From Rhodobacteraceae bacterium CCMM004 (lineage in GTDB: Bacteria; Pseudomonadota; Alphaproteobacteria; Rhodobacterales; Rhodobacteraceae), in contig RZWH01000005.1 in the NCBI GenBank assembly GCA_004005435.1, positions 1 to 64,000 of the forward strand: a DNA stretch of 64,000 nt, written 5' to 3'. Under the pieces are notes generated by a model. The model searched no databases. It was not told the DNA's origin and was given only the letters and a program-made list of their open reading frames with translations. This document shows positions 28,358-36,959 of this stretch, piece after piece. Positions within the stretch are counted from its first letter, which is position 1; each line of letters starts with the position of its first letter. A program made the position numbers and the translations under genes.

Positions 28358-29223
28358 GGGCGCGGCGCGCGGATCAGGCTGCCCGCGCCGTGGTCGGTGT
28401 AGAGTTCCAGGAGGCAGGCGTTGGGCGCCCGCCCGTCCAGGATCACCACCGCCCGCACCCCGCCCGCGATAGCGTCGAGCGCGGTCTGGGTCTTGGGGAT
28501 CATCCCACCTGAGATCACCCCGTCGGCGGTCAGCGCGGCCACGGCGTCGGGGGTGATTTCCGAGATGTGTTGCCCCTGGGCATCGCGAACTCCGGATACG
28601 TCGGTCAGGAGGAGCAGGCGGTCGGCCTTCAACGCGGCCGCGATGGCCCCCGCGGCGGTGTCGCCGTTCACGTTGAAGGTCTCTCCGCCGCGGCCGGTGC
28701 CAATGGGGGCGATGACCGGGATCGCCTCTGCCGCCGCCAGGGTTCTCAAGATCGCGGTGTTGCACGTGACCGGCCGCCCGACGAATCCCAGTTCGGGATC
28801 GTCGGGGGTGCAGACCATCAGATCGGCATCCTTGCCCGACAGCCCCACCGCGCAGCCGCCCTGCCGGTTGATCGCCTGCACCAGCCGCTTGTTGACGGTG
28901 CCCGACAGCACCATCTCGACCACCTCGACCGTGGCGGCGTCCGTGACCCGCTTGCCGCCCACCTTGCGCGTGGGGATGTCGAGCCGGCTCAGCATCGCCT
29001 CGATCATCGGGCCGCCGCCGTGGACCACCACCGGATTGACGCCCACATGGCGCATCAACACGACGTCGCGGGCGAACTCGTCCATCGCCGCGTCCGAGCC
29101 CATGGCGTGGCCCCCGAGCTTGATCACAACGGTGGCGCCGGCATAGCGCTGGAGATAAGGCAGCGCCTGGCTGAGCGTGCGGGCGGTGGCGAACCAGTCT
29201 GAGGCGGGGGCGGTGTCGGTCAT
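28354..29223 (-). CDS. argB: Acetylglutamate kinase
   Basis: The 289-residue enzyme phosphorylates N-acetyl-L-glutamate, the second step of arginine synthesis. It has [11 protein letters not shown] at the N-terminus, [29 protein letters not shown] and [14 protein letters not shown], the amino-acid kinase family motifs. The start at MTDTAPAS has a CAGGAG site; eight more in-frame codons upstream are unlikely. It lies head to head with the exopolysaccharide operon. Confidence 0.95.
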   Translation of the reverse strand: MTDTAPASDWFATARTLSQALPYLQRYAGATVVIKLGGHAMGSDAAMDEFARDVVLMRHVGVNPVVVHGGGPMIEAMLSRLDIPTRKVGGKRVTDAATVEVVEMVLSGTVNKRLVQAINRQGGCAVGLSGKDADLMVCTPDDPELGFVGRPVTCNTAILRTLAAAEAIPVIAPIGTGRGGETFNVNGDTAAGAIAAALKADRLLLLTDVSGVRDAQGQHISEITPDAVAALTADGVISGGMIPKTQTALDAIAGGVRAVVILDGRAPNACLLELYTDHGAGSLIRAPRP

Positions 29224-29556
29224 GGGCGGCTCCTGTCGCGCGCGCACGCGCGCCCCGCGTCGTTACCGTTTGCGGCGCCCCGGCTCAAGCGCCGTGGGGG
29301 GCATAGGACAACCGCGTGGCACCTCCGGCCACTGTTGCCGCGGATGAAACAAAAACACCGTCGGTGCCATATTTGCGCCCAAGTCTCCGTTAAGAACTGA
29401 ACTATCGCAAATGACGATAGAAGATCAGGCGGGGCAGTAATGGCAATCGACAGAAGACACGCGCTCGGCGACGAGCGGTCGCGACGGTGCGCGCGCGAAC
29501 GGTCCGCGGCCCGTGCCGCGACCGGAATCCGGTGCCTCCCGAATATCTGATCGGTC
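29224..29556. promoter_or_regulatory. Divergent control region between argB and the alg-type operon
   Basis: This 333-bp region must hold the promoters for argB (minus) and alg8 (plus). It contains the dyad CTATCG-N7-CGATAG (29402-29420), a possible operator. An open frame of 36 codons with an upstream GGCGGGG (ATG 29440, stop ending 29550) ends 6 bp before the alg8 start and could act as a coupled leader. I could not place promoter boxes with confidence. Confidence 0.4.
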
Positions 29557-31029
29557 ATGAGGCTTCTGGCACATATCTGCTATCTGTCGGCCATCGTGAT
29601 CCTGGGATCGGCGATTTCGCCCGAACTTCTCGGCACGGCCACCGCGGCGGTCCTGGCCATCGGGTTCCTGGGCACATGGCGCTATAGCTGGGCGGCGACG
29701 AACTATGTCCGCGCGCTGTGGTTCCGGCTCGTCGCCTTTCCCCGCTACCGCGCGGCAGCGCAGAAACGGTTCGACGCGGCGGCGATCCAGTCGCACGCCT
29801 ACATCCTCGTCACCTCCTACATGATCGACACGGAGACCACGATCGCGGTCTATCGCAGCGTCTTTGCCGCGGCGGCGCGGGCGCGGGACGGGGCCACGGT
29901 CGTGGTGTCGGTCGTGGACGGGGCCGACGCGCGCCTGATCGACCGGCTGTTCCACGCCTCGCCCGCGGCCCAGGCGGGTGTAAAGCTGATCGTCGACCGC
30001 ATCCCGGGGACGGGCAAGCGCGACGCCCTGGCGCGGTCGCTCAAGATCATCGCCCGGCACCATCCGACGCAGAACGACGTGCTGTTGATCGCCGACGGCG
30101 ACACCTGCGTTCCGCTCGACGTGATCGACCGGATCCAGCCGATCTTTACCGACCCCAAGGTCGGCGCGCTGACCACGGACGAGGCGGTCGCCATCCCGAC
30201 CCAGAGCCTGTTCCGCGACTGGTTCGAGCTGCGCTTCGACCAGCGGCAGGTGATGATGTGCTCGATGGGGCTGTCCAAGCGGGTGCTGACCCTGACCGGC
30301 CGCATGTCGGCGTTCCGCGCCAGCCTGGCCACCGAGCCCAGCTTCATCGAGCTGGTGCAAGCGGACTATATCGACCACCTGCGCCTGGGCCGCGTGAACT
30401 TCCTCACCGGCGATGACAAGTCGACGTGGTTCTGGCTGCTCAAGCACGGCTACCAGATGATCTATCTCCCCGACGTGCGGTCGCTGTCGGCAGAGACTCA
30501 GCCAAAGCCCACCTTCTTTGCCTCGGCGCAAGCGCTGACCGTGCGCTGGTTCGGCAACATGCTGCGCACCAACGGGCGGGCGCTGATGCTGTCGCCGCGG
30601 CGGATCGGGCTGTTCACCTGGTGGTCGATCCTCGATCAGCGGGTGTCGATCTGGACCACCGTGTCGGGTCCGACCCTGGCGATCCTGGCCGGGCTGATCT
30701 ACGACATCGCACTGCTGGCGGCCTATGCCGCCTGGGTCATGTTGACCCGCTACATCTTCGTGACGCTGATCACGGCGTTCCGCGGGCGGGTCGGGTTCCC
30801 GATCACCTATCCCTTCCTTCTCTATTTCAGCCAGCTCTACGGCGCGATGGTGAAGAGCTACGTGCTCTTCCGCCTGAACAAACAGAAGTGGACCCGCCAG
30901 GGCGGCGACACCGCCGGGGTGCGCCTCTCGCTGCGTCAGCGCGCTGTCGCGCTCAGCTCGGTCTACATGAACGCGCTGACGCTCGGCTGGCTGTTTATCG
31001 GTCTCTTGCTGCTCACGGGGGTTCAGTGA
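29557..31029 (+). CDS. alg8: Alg8-like glycosyltransferase (polymannuronate-type synthase)
   Basis: This 490-residue inner-membrane protein has hydrophobic helices at both ends and a GT2 core: D121 in VVDGAD, the DxD at D180/D182 in IADGDT, a TTDEA segment near 208, and a QALTVRW motif (Q325, R330, W331) followed by FGNMLRTNGRAL, a segment that resembles Alg8. In Pseudomonas, Alg8 with Alg44 polymerises GDP-mannuronate. No GDP-mannose dehydrogenase (AlgD) gene is in the window, so the sugar substrate is inferred. Confidence 0.85.
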   Translation: MRLLAHICYLSAIVILGSAISPELLGTATAAVLAIGFLGTWRYSWAATNYVRALWFRLVAFPRYRAAAQKRFDAAAIQSHAYILVTSYMIDTETTIAVYRSVFAAAARARDGATVVVSVVDGADARLIDRLFHASPAAQAGVKLIVDRIPGTGKRDALARSLKIIARHHPTQNDVLLIADGDTCVPLDVIDRIQPIFTDPKVGALTTDEAVAIPTQSLFRDWFELRFDQRQVMMCSMGLSKRVLTLTGRMSAFRASLATEPSFIELVQADYIDHLRLGRVNFLTGDDKSTWFWLLKHGYQMIYLPDVRSLSAETQPKPTFFASAQALTVRWFGNMLRTNGRALMLSPRRIGLFTWWSILDQRVSIWTTVSGPTLAILAGLIYDIALLAAYAAWVMLTRYIFVTLITAFRGRVGFPITYPFLLYFSQLYGAMVKSYVLFRLNKQKWTRQGGDTAGVRLSLRQRAVALSSVYMNALTLGWLFIGLLLLTGVQ

Positions 31030-31075
31030 TGACGCCCCGCCAGACCCACGCCGCGGCCCGACGGAGGGCACGGCA

Positions 31076-32170
31076 ATGAGCCAGCTCGAAACGATCTTTG
31101 TCGATTCGGCGATGCCGGTGCCGCCCGCCCCGGCGGCGGCGCATCCGGGCGAGCATCCGCAGCTCGACGTGCCGTTTACCGCCTATCTCGACTCCTACTC
31201 CCTGAACGGAAAATCCATCTCGCTGACCCATGCGGTGGTCGAGGGCACGCTCGCCCCCGAGATGGACCAGACCGCGGCGTCCCTGGGCGTCCGCATAGAT
31301 TTCAATGGCTTCGCGCTGGTGCTGTTCATCGACGTCTGGGTCGAGCAGACGGGCGAGCGGACCTATTCTCTGCGATTCACCGATCCCACGGGCGAGCATC
31401 TGGCCTCGCTGCGCTATCTCCTGAACAGCTACATCGCTGGCGACGTCGTCTCCTTGGGCGGGATGATGAGCTATAGCGGCCCGCTGACGGTCAAGGCCAA
31501 GGCCGAGGCGACTGCGCCCACCTTGGCCTCAAAGGCCAAGAATGCGCTCCGCCGCACGCTCGTGGTGCTGCTGAGCGTCGCGATGGTCTTGACCGCGGCG
31601 CATCTGGTGCACGAGCGGGTGATCTTTGCCTACGAGGCGCGGCCCGTGACGCTGACCCTGCCGGGAACGACGCTCCGGGCGACGGCGGCCGGACAGCTCT
31701 CCTATGTCGACACGCGTGCCGACGAGGGCGAGGTGCTCTACTCCGTCCTGGCCAACACCGGCGACTTCTACAGCGTGAAGATGCCCTGCGACTGCGGCGT
31801 GCAGCCGATGCGCGACTTCGTCCTCGGCGCCACGGTGATGCCGGGCACCCCGCTCGTGCGTCTGTCGGTGGGGGACGGCGCGTTGGTCGCCAGCGCCGAG
31901 ATCAGCGCCGAGGGGGCCGTCAAGCTCCTGGCGGGCGACCGGGTGGAGCTGGTGACGACGGACGGCGCGGTGATCCCGGTGCGGCCGGCGGTCCTGCCGC
32001 AACAGGAGCCGGGCGCCCGGTCGGTGGCCATCGAGATGACGCTGCCCGAGGACGCCGCCGTTGCGGCGGGCGACGTCGCGCGGCTGCGGTTCCGCCGCGA
32101 CATCGTGCCGGCGCCTGTGCGGCGGATCGGGCGGTGGCTCGGCCTATCCGCCCCGGCCGCGGGCGTCTGA
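31076..32170 (+). CDS. alg44: Alg44-like protein with a degenerate PilZ domain
   Basis: This 364-residue protein has a PilZ-sized N-terminal domain (~25-135), one membrane helix (~165-190, RTLVVLLSVAMVLTAAHLV) and a periplasmic HlyD-like domain, the order known for Alg44. In Pseudomonas the PilZ part senses c-di-GMP through RxxxR and a DxSxxG motif. Here the N-terminal segment EHPQLDVPFTAYLDSYS has no arginine pair, and the matching later turn reads THAVVEG. So c-di-GMP control looks lost or changed. It lies 46 bp after alg8. Confidence 0.8.
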   Translation: MSQLETIFVDSAMPVPPAPAAAHPGEHPQLDVPFTAYLDSYSLNGKSISLTHAVVEGTLAPEMDQTAASLGVRIDFNGFALVLFIDVWVEQTGERTYSLRFTDPTGEHLASLRYLLNSYIAGDVVSLGGMMSYSGPLTVKAKAEATAPTLASKAKNALRRTLVVLLSVAMVLTAAHLVHERVIFAYEARPVTLTLPGTTLRATAAGQLSYVDTRADEGEVLYSVLANTGDFYSVKMPCDCGVQPMRDFVLGATVMPGTPLVRLSVGDGALVASAEISAEGAVKLLAGDRVELVTTDGAVIPVRPAVLPQQEPGARSVAIEMTLPEDAAVAAGDVARLRFRRDIVPAPVRRIGRWLGLSAPAAGV

Positions 32171-32172
32171 GC

Positions 32173-33636
32173 ATGGCCGCGCGGCGCGCATCCCTGGGCT
32201 CCTGGGTCGCGGCTTGCGCGGTCGCGGTGTCGACGCTCGCGACCGTGGCGGCCGAGTCCCTGCCGTCGGAGGTCGCGATGCGCGTGGGCGAAGCCCGGTA
32301 TCTGGAGGTCCAGGCGGCGCTGGCCGATCTGGTCCCGCCTGCGGCGCCGGCCCCCCGCAGCGATCTCGCCCGGATCAAGGGCTTCGCCATCGCCGAGACC
32401 GATCTGAGGGTCGCCTTGTTCCGTGTGGCCCGCCCGGAACTGGCCGCCGATCACGCGATGCTGTTGCGCGCCCAGGGGCCCCGCGGCGCGACCGCTCTGG
32501 CCGTGACGTCGGGCATCGCACCGGTGTCCGCGCTCCTCGCCGCGGCGCGCGCCGAGTTTCCCGGCTGGGTCGGACCCCAGGGGCTGCGCGTGGCGGTGGT
32601 CGTCGCGCCGGGGGCGACGCTGACCCTGCGGCCCGGGGAACGGTTGCAACTCGACCGCACGGCTGGGGCGTTCGTCCTGAACTTCGGCACCCTTGATCTG
32701 AGCGGCGGGACCGTCGCCGGCACCGGCGAGCCAAACCCTGCCGCGGCCGCGTTCGCGCCCTTCGTCCTCACCGCCGGGCAGGGGGTTCTGAGGGCGCGGG
32801 GCGTCCACTTCGCCGACCTCGGTTTCGGCGACCGGCCGATCTTCGGTGGGGTGGCGGTCGTCGCCAACAGCCTCTTCGGTCAGGCGCTGTCGTCGTTCCT
32901 CTACGACTCGACGCTCCTGCGCGTGGGCTCGGTCCTGTTCTCGGGCGCCGGGATCGTGGACGTGACCGGCAACCGCTTTGTCGACCCGCGGCAGACCGCG
33001 TTGATCCTAGAGAGCACCGACGGCGCCCGGATCGTCGACAACCTGTTCTTCGGCGGCACGGGGGGCGACGCGATCCAGCTGCGCGACCGGGCCACCGGGA
33101 CACGGATCGCCGGCGCCGAGATCCTGCGTCCCAAGAAGAGCGGCGTCGTGCTGGAGGCGGGGAGCCACCGCACCACCCTTCGCGACGTGGCGATCTGGCG
33201 GCCGGGCCACAAGGGGATCGACGTCGACCGCTCGGAGTGTCTGAGCATGGCGGGGCTGCGCGTGCTGGGCGCCCGGCGGGCCGCCGTCGTGCTGGCCGGA
33301 TCGCGGGGCACGACGCTGGCCGACAGCATGCTCGTCGGGGCGCAGGACGCGGGCCTGTGGATCTCGGACCTGCCCGAGGACGCGGTCACGTCGGTCACCG
33401 GCACTCGGTTCGGCCTCAACCGCGTCGGGATCGAGACCGCCGCCCCGGGCGCGGTCGCCCTCCGCGGCAACGATTTCCGCGACCAGTTTCCCCGGTTCCT
33501 GGGCGGGGACGTGCAGCCGCTGACCCCCCGGCTTCTGAGCGATCTGATGAACGCCGCGCCCCTGGTCCTGGCCGCGGGCGGCACGATCCGGCCCCTCGCG
33601 CAGGCCCCCGCCTGCCTGGGGCATAAGGAGCGCTAG
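32173..33636 (+). CDS. AlgG-like right-handed beta-helix protein without the DPHD motif
   Basis: The 487-residue protein has a signal peptide and parallel beta-helix repeats (GIVDVTGNRFVD, GARIVDNLFFGG, TRIAGAEILRPKKSGVVL, TTLRDVAIWRPGHKGIDVDRS). Position and fold match the mannuronan C5-epimerase AlgG. AlgG's catalytic DPHD is absent; the closest resemblance is GIDVDRS around residues 349-355. It may be an inactive scaffold part, or an enzyme with another activity. The ATG at 32173 was chosen 2 bp after the alg44 stop; an upstream ATG at 32134 would overlap alg44. Confidence 0.7.
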   Translation: MAARRASLGSWVAACAVAVSTLATVAAESLPSEVAMRVGEARYLEVQAALADLVPPAAPAPRSDLARIKGFAIAETDLRVALFRVARPELAADHAMLLRAQGPRGATALAVTSGIAPVSALLAAARAEFPGWVGPQGLRVAVVVAPGATLTLRPGERLQLDRTAGAFVLNFGTLDLSGGTVAGTGEPNPAAAAFAPFVLTAGQGVLRARGVHFADLGFGDRPIFGGVAVVANSLFGQALSSFLYDSTLLRVGSVLFSGAGIVDVTGNRFVDPRQTALILESTDGARIVDNLFFGGTGGDAIQLRDRATGTRIAGAEILRPKKSGVVLEAGSHRTTLRDVAIWRPGHKGIDVDRSECLSMAGLRVLGARRAAVVLAGSRGTTLADSMLVGAQDAGLWISDLPEDAVTSVTGTRFGLNRVGIETAAPGAVALRGNDFRDQFPRFLGGDVQPLTPRLLSDLMNAAPLVLAAGGTIRPLAQAPACLGHKER

Positions 33637-33638
33637 CC

Positions 33639-35087
33639 ATGGTTTTCTCTTCCGAAACCTTCCTGTTTCTGTTCCTGCCGGCGTTCCTGACCGCCTATTA
33701 CCTGACGCCGGTGCGGGCGCGGTCCTACACGATCCTGGCGGGCTCTTACCTCTTCTACGCCTGGTGGCGGGTGGATTTCCTGGGGCTGCTGTTCCTCACC
33801 ACGGCCTTTGCCTATCTCGTCGGTCAGCGTGTGGCGCGGCACCGGCAGGCCGACCCGGCCCGTGCCAAGCTCTGGCTGTGGATCGGCGTGGCGGGGTGTC
33901 TGGGCGTGCTCGGCGTCTTCAAATACCTCAACTTCTTCGTCGACAGCATCGCCGCGCTCTTCGGCACCGACGCGGCGGGCTTGGGCATCCACTGGCGTCT
34001 GATCCTGCCCATCGGGATCTCGTTCTACATCTTCCAGGCGCTCAGCTATCTCATCGACGTCTACCGCGGCGACGCCAAGGCGGACGCGCGGTTCATCGAC
34101 TTCGCCGCCTTCATCGCGCTGTTTCCCCAGCTCATCGCTGGGCCGATCCTGCGCTACAAGGACTTGGAGGACCAGTTCCGCCACCGCGACCACTCGGCCG
34201 AGATGTTCGCCGACGGCATGGCGCGGTTCCTCGTGGGCCTGGCCAAGAAGGTGCTGTTGGCCGACGCCGTCGCGCCACTGGCGGACCTGGCCTTCGACAA
34301 TTCGGGCGAGGTCGGGATGGCGCTCGCCTGGCTCGGTGCGGCCGCTTACATGCTGCAACTCTATTTCGACTTCTCCGGCTACTCCGACATGGCCATCGGC
34401 CTGGGCAAGATGATGGGGTTCCGGTTTCTCGAAAACTTCCGCTATCCCTATGTCAGCCGGTCGATCACCGAGTTCTGGCGGCGCTGGCATATCTCGCTGT
34501 CGAACTGGCTGCGCGACTATCTCTACATCTCGCTGGGCGGGAACCGGCGCGGGAGGCTCCGCACCTACGCCAACCTGATGGCGGTGATGGTCCTGGGCGG
34601 GCTCTGGCACGGCGCCAACTGGACCTTCGTTTTGTGGGGGCTGTGGCACGGTGGGCTCCTGGCCGTCGAGCGGGCCAGCGGCCACGATCGCCGCGCCGCA
34701 GGGCTGGCCTGGGCGCTGCCGGTCACGCTGATCTGCGTGCTGATCGGCTGGGTCATGTTCCGGGCCGAGAGCGTGGGGCAGGGGGCCGAGATCTATGCGG
34801 CGATGCTGGGCGTCAACGGCTGGATCGGCGATGCCGCGCTCTGGGACCAGGTGACGCGCGAGAGCCTCGCCTTTGCCACGCTGGCGGTGCTGGTCTGCGT
34901 GATCGAGCCGCGGGCCGAGACGCTGCTGGCGCCGCGGGGCGGGCCGGGCATCCGCGCCGACGGCACGGCGGTGGGCGTCGACATGCGGCAGGCGCTGCTC
35001 TCGACCGGCCTGGTCCTGATCGGCGCTTTCGCGGTCATGAAGCTCGCCGAGCAGAGCTTCTCCCCTTTCCTCTATTTCCAGTTCTGA
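33639..35087 (+). CDS. algI: AlgI-type MBOAT O-acyltransferase
   Basis: The 482-residue polytopic protein is of the membrane-bound O-acyltransferase family. It carries the conserved histidine in GGLWHGANWTF (H324) and RSITEFWRRWHISLSNWLRDYLYISLGGNRRG, as AlgI, which moves acetyl groups across the membrane for alginate O-acetylation. It lies 2 bp after the AlgG-like gene and 10 bp before the AlgJ-like gene. Confidence 0.93.
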   Translation: MVFSSETFLFLFLPAFLTAYYLTPVRARSYTILAGSYLFYAWWRVDFLGLLFLTTAFAYLVGQRVARHRQADPARAKLWLWIGVAGCLGVLGVFKYLNFFVDSIAALFGTDAAGLGIHWRLILPIGISFYIFQALSYLIDVYRGDAKADARFIDFAAFIALFPQLIAGPILRYKDLEDQFRHRDHSAEMFADGMARFLVGLAKKVLLADAVAPLADLAFDNSGEVGMALAWLGAAAYMLQLYFDFSGYSDMAIGLGKMMGFRFLENFRYPYVSRSITEFWRRWHISLSNWLRDYLYISLGGNRRGRLRTYANLMAVMVLGGLWHGANWTFVLWGLWHGGLLAVERASGHDRRAAGLAWALPVTLICVLIGWVMFRAESVGQGAEIYAAMLGVNGWIGDAALWDQVTRESLAFATLAVLVCVIEPRAETLLAPRGGPGIRADGTAVGVDMRQALLSTGLVLIGAFAVMKLAEQSFSPFLYFQF

Positions 35088-35097
35088 GGGCGACGGC

Positions 35098-36153
35098 ATG
35101 ACTCCAAAAGTCGCGTTGAAACTGATCGTGCCGGCGGCGTTCTTCGGCTACGCCGCCGTCGCCAACCTGGCGCTGCTCAGCGCGCCGGACGTAGCGCCTC
35201 TGCGCGGGGCTGGGCTGATGACCGGGGCCATCACCCAAGAGCTCGACACCCTCTACCGCGAGAACCTGCCGCACAAGGACCCGTCGGTCGGCGTGATCGG
35301 CGCGCTGCGTTACGCGCTCCTGGACGAGGGGCGGCCCGGTGTGGTGGTGGGCGCGGACGGTGTGCTCTTCACCGCCGAAGAGACCCGCCCGGTCGACGAC
35401 GACGGATATGGGCGCGCCGTGGCCGAAGTGGCGCGGGTGGCGGCGGTGTTGGACGACGCGGGCGTCGGCCTGGTGGTCGCGCCGGTGCCGGCCAAGATCG
35501 ACCTGCTGCGCGCCGCCGCACCCGATGCAACCGCGGCACGGGGGCTGGAAGCGCTCCACGCCCGCTTCGTCGCCGACCTGACGGCACGCGGCATTGCGGC
35601 GGTCGACGCCCGCCCGGCGCTGAGCGCGCTGCCCGAGCCCTTCGTCGCCACCGACACCCATTGGACGCCCGCGGGGGCCGAAGCCGTGGCTGGCGCCGTC
35701 GCCCGGAGCGGCGCGGTCGCCCCGGGCGACACCGTCTTTGCCGTGGAGCGGGACGCGCCGGTGTCCTTTGCCGGGGACCTGGTGAGCTTCGTCACCGCGG
35801 ACTGGCTCGCCCCCGTGGTCGGCCTGGCCCCGGTCGAGATCGCGCCCTACCGCGCGGTGGCCGCGGCCGACGCCATGGGCGCGCTCGACCTCTTCGGCGG
35901 TGGCGGCGGCGGGGTCGATTTGGTCGGCACGTCCTACTCGGCCAACCCCCATTGGGGCTTTGCCGAGGCGCTGAAGCTCGCGCTGGGCCGCGACGTGATC
36001 AACCACGCCGAAGAGGGGCGGGGCCCGGTCGCGCCGATGCTGGCCTATCTCGACGGGCTCGACCCGCTGGCACCTCCCGAGGCGGTGATCTGGGAGATCC
36101 CGGTGCGCTATCTGACCGACCCGGCTTTGGTGCCGGGCGGGGCGGCGGACTGA
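35098..36153 (+). CDS. algJ: AlgJ-like SGNH-type acetyltransferase
   Basis: The 351-residue protein has an N-terminal membrane anchor and an AlgJ/AlgX-type SGNH-hydrolase-like domain: the DTHW motif at D186-H188 and a GTSYS serine (S279) form the likely catalytic triad. AlgJ passes acetyl groups delivered by AlgI to the polymer in the periplasm. Its stop shares one base with the start of the next gene. Confidence 0.85.
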   Translation: MTPKVALKLIVPAAFFGYAAVANLALLSAPDVAPLRGAGLMTGAITQELDTLYRENLPHKDPSVGVIGALRYALLDEGRPGVVVGADGVLFTAEETRPVDDDGYGRAVAEVARVAAVLDDAGVGLVVAPVPAKIDLLRAAAPDATAARGLEALHARFVADLTARGIAAVDARPALSALPEPFVATDTHWTPAGAEAVAGAVARSGAVAPGDTVFAVERDAPVSFAGDLVSFVTADWLAPVVGLAPVEIAPYRAVAAADAMGALDLFGGGGGGVDLVGTSYSANPHWGFAEALKLALGRDVINHAEEGRGPVAPMLAYLDGLDPLAPPEAVIWEIPVRYLTDPALVPGGAAD

Positions 36154-36959
36154 TGCGGCGGGGGCGGACCGTGCTCTGCGCCGGGCTGGTCGTGGCGCTG
36201 GCGGCGGTGTGCGGCGGGGCCATGGCGCAGCCCCCGGCGCCGGGCGCCCTGGACCTGGGCCGGATGCTCGCCGCCGATCCCGAGGCGCGCAAGATCCGGG
36301 TGGTCCTGACCCCCGGCATCACCAGCAACCGCGACCTGACCGACCCCGTCTTGCAGGCGGCGCGCAAGCGCATGTTCCAGGGCGGGGCCGTTTCGCCCCG
36401 GGCGTTGCAGGCGCTGGCGGACCTGGGCGACGGGAACGCGGCGCTGCGGCTAATCAAGCGGCTGGAGGCGGCCGGGGCCGACACCCCTCCGGCGACCATC
36501 GCACATTACTACGGCATTGCCGCCGCCACCGGGCGGGTCAGCGGACTGAACGGCCTGGTGCGCACGCTGCGCGATCTCGATCCGACGACAACCAGTGCGG
36601 CGCGCCTGGCGGTCCTGCGCGACATCGTGGTCGCCTATGCCGCCGCGGGAAACAGCACCGCCGCCGCGGCGGTGGTCGAGTTCGCCGCCGCTGGCCGCCC
36701 CTTCGGCCCGATGGACGACGCGATCCAGGATCTGGCAGACCGCGGCAACCCTCTGATCGCGCTCAATCGCGCCAACGCGCTCATCCAGGGCGGCTGGGAT
36801 ACGGCCGACGACCTCACCCGGGCCCAATCTTACCTCAAAGCCGTCTCACAAACCGCCCCGGTGCGGGCGCAGACCTTTGCCCGCACGATGATCCCCGTGC
36901 TCGACGCCCGCATTGCGGTGCTGACGGCCCCCCGCGCAACGCAAGAGACCGACCGATGA
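36153..36959 (+). CDS. Unknown secreted helical protein of the alg-type operon
   Basis: I do not recognise this 268-residue protein. It has a signal peptide (MRRGRTVLCAGLVVALAAVCGGAMAQ cut after AQ) and a mainly helical mature part with TPR/Sel1-like runs (ALQALADLGDGNAALRLIKRLEAAG, AARLAVLRDIVVAYAAAGNSTAAAAVVEFAA). Its position between algJ and algX, overlapping both, implies a role in the periplasmic export complex, perhaps standing in for part of AlgK. Confidence 0.7.
   Translation: MRRGRTVLCAGLVVALAAVCGGAMAQPPAPGALDLGRMLAADPEARKIRVVLTPGITSNRDLTDPVLQAARKRMFQGGAVSPRALQALADLGDGNAALRLIKRLEAAGADTPPATIAHYYGIAAATGRVSGLNGLVRTLRDLDPTTTSAARLAVLRDIVVAYAAAGNSTAAAAVVEFAAAGRPFGPMDDAIQDLADRGNPLIALNRANALIQGGWDTADDLTRAQSYLKAVSQTAPVRAQTFARTMIPVLDARIAVLTAPRATQETDR

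Noticed and set aside
32134-32172. Earlier start for the AlgG-like protein.
   Set aside because: It lies inside alg44 and would put a basic leader before the signal peptide; ATG 32173 is the natural coupled start.
33633-35099. Long open frames on the minus strand across the alg-type operon, ribosomal genes and aap genes (several above 400 codons).
   Set aside because: They mirror the codon-position GC bias of the plus-strand genes, give low-complexity Arg/Ala/Gly/His-rich proteins and have no ribosome binding sites.
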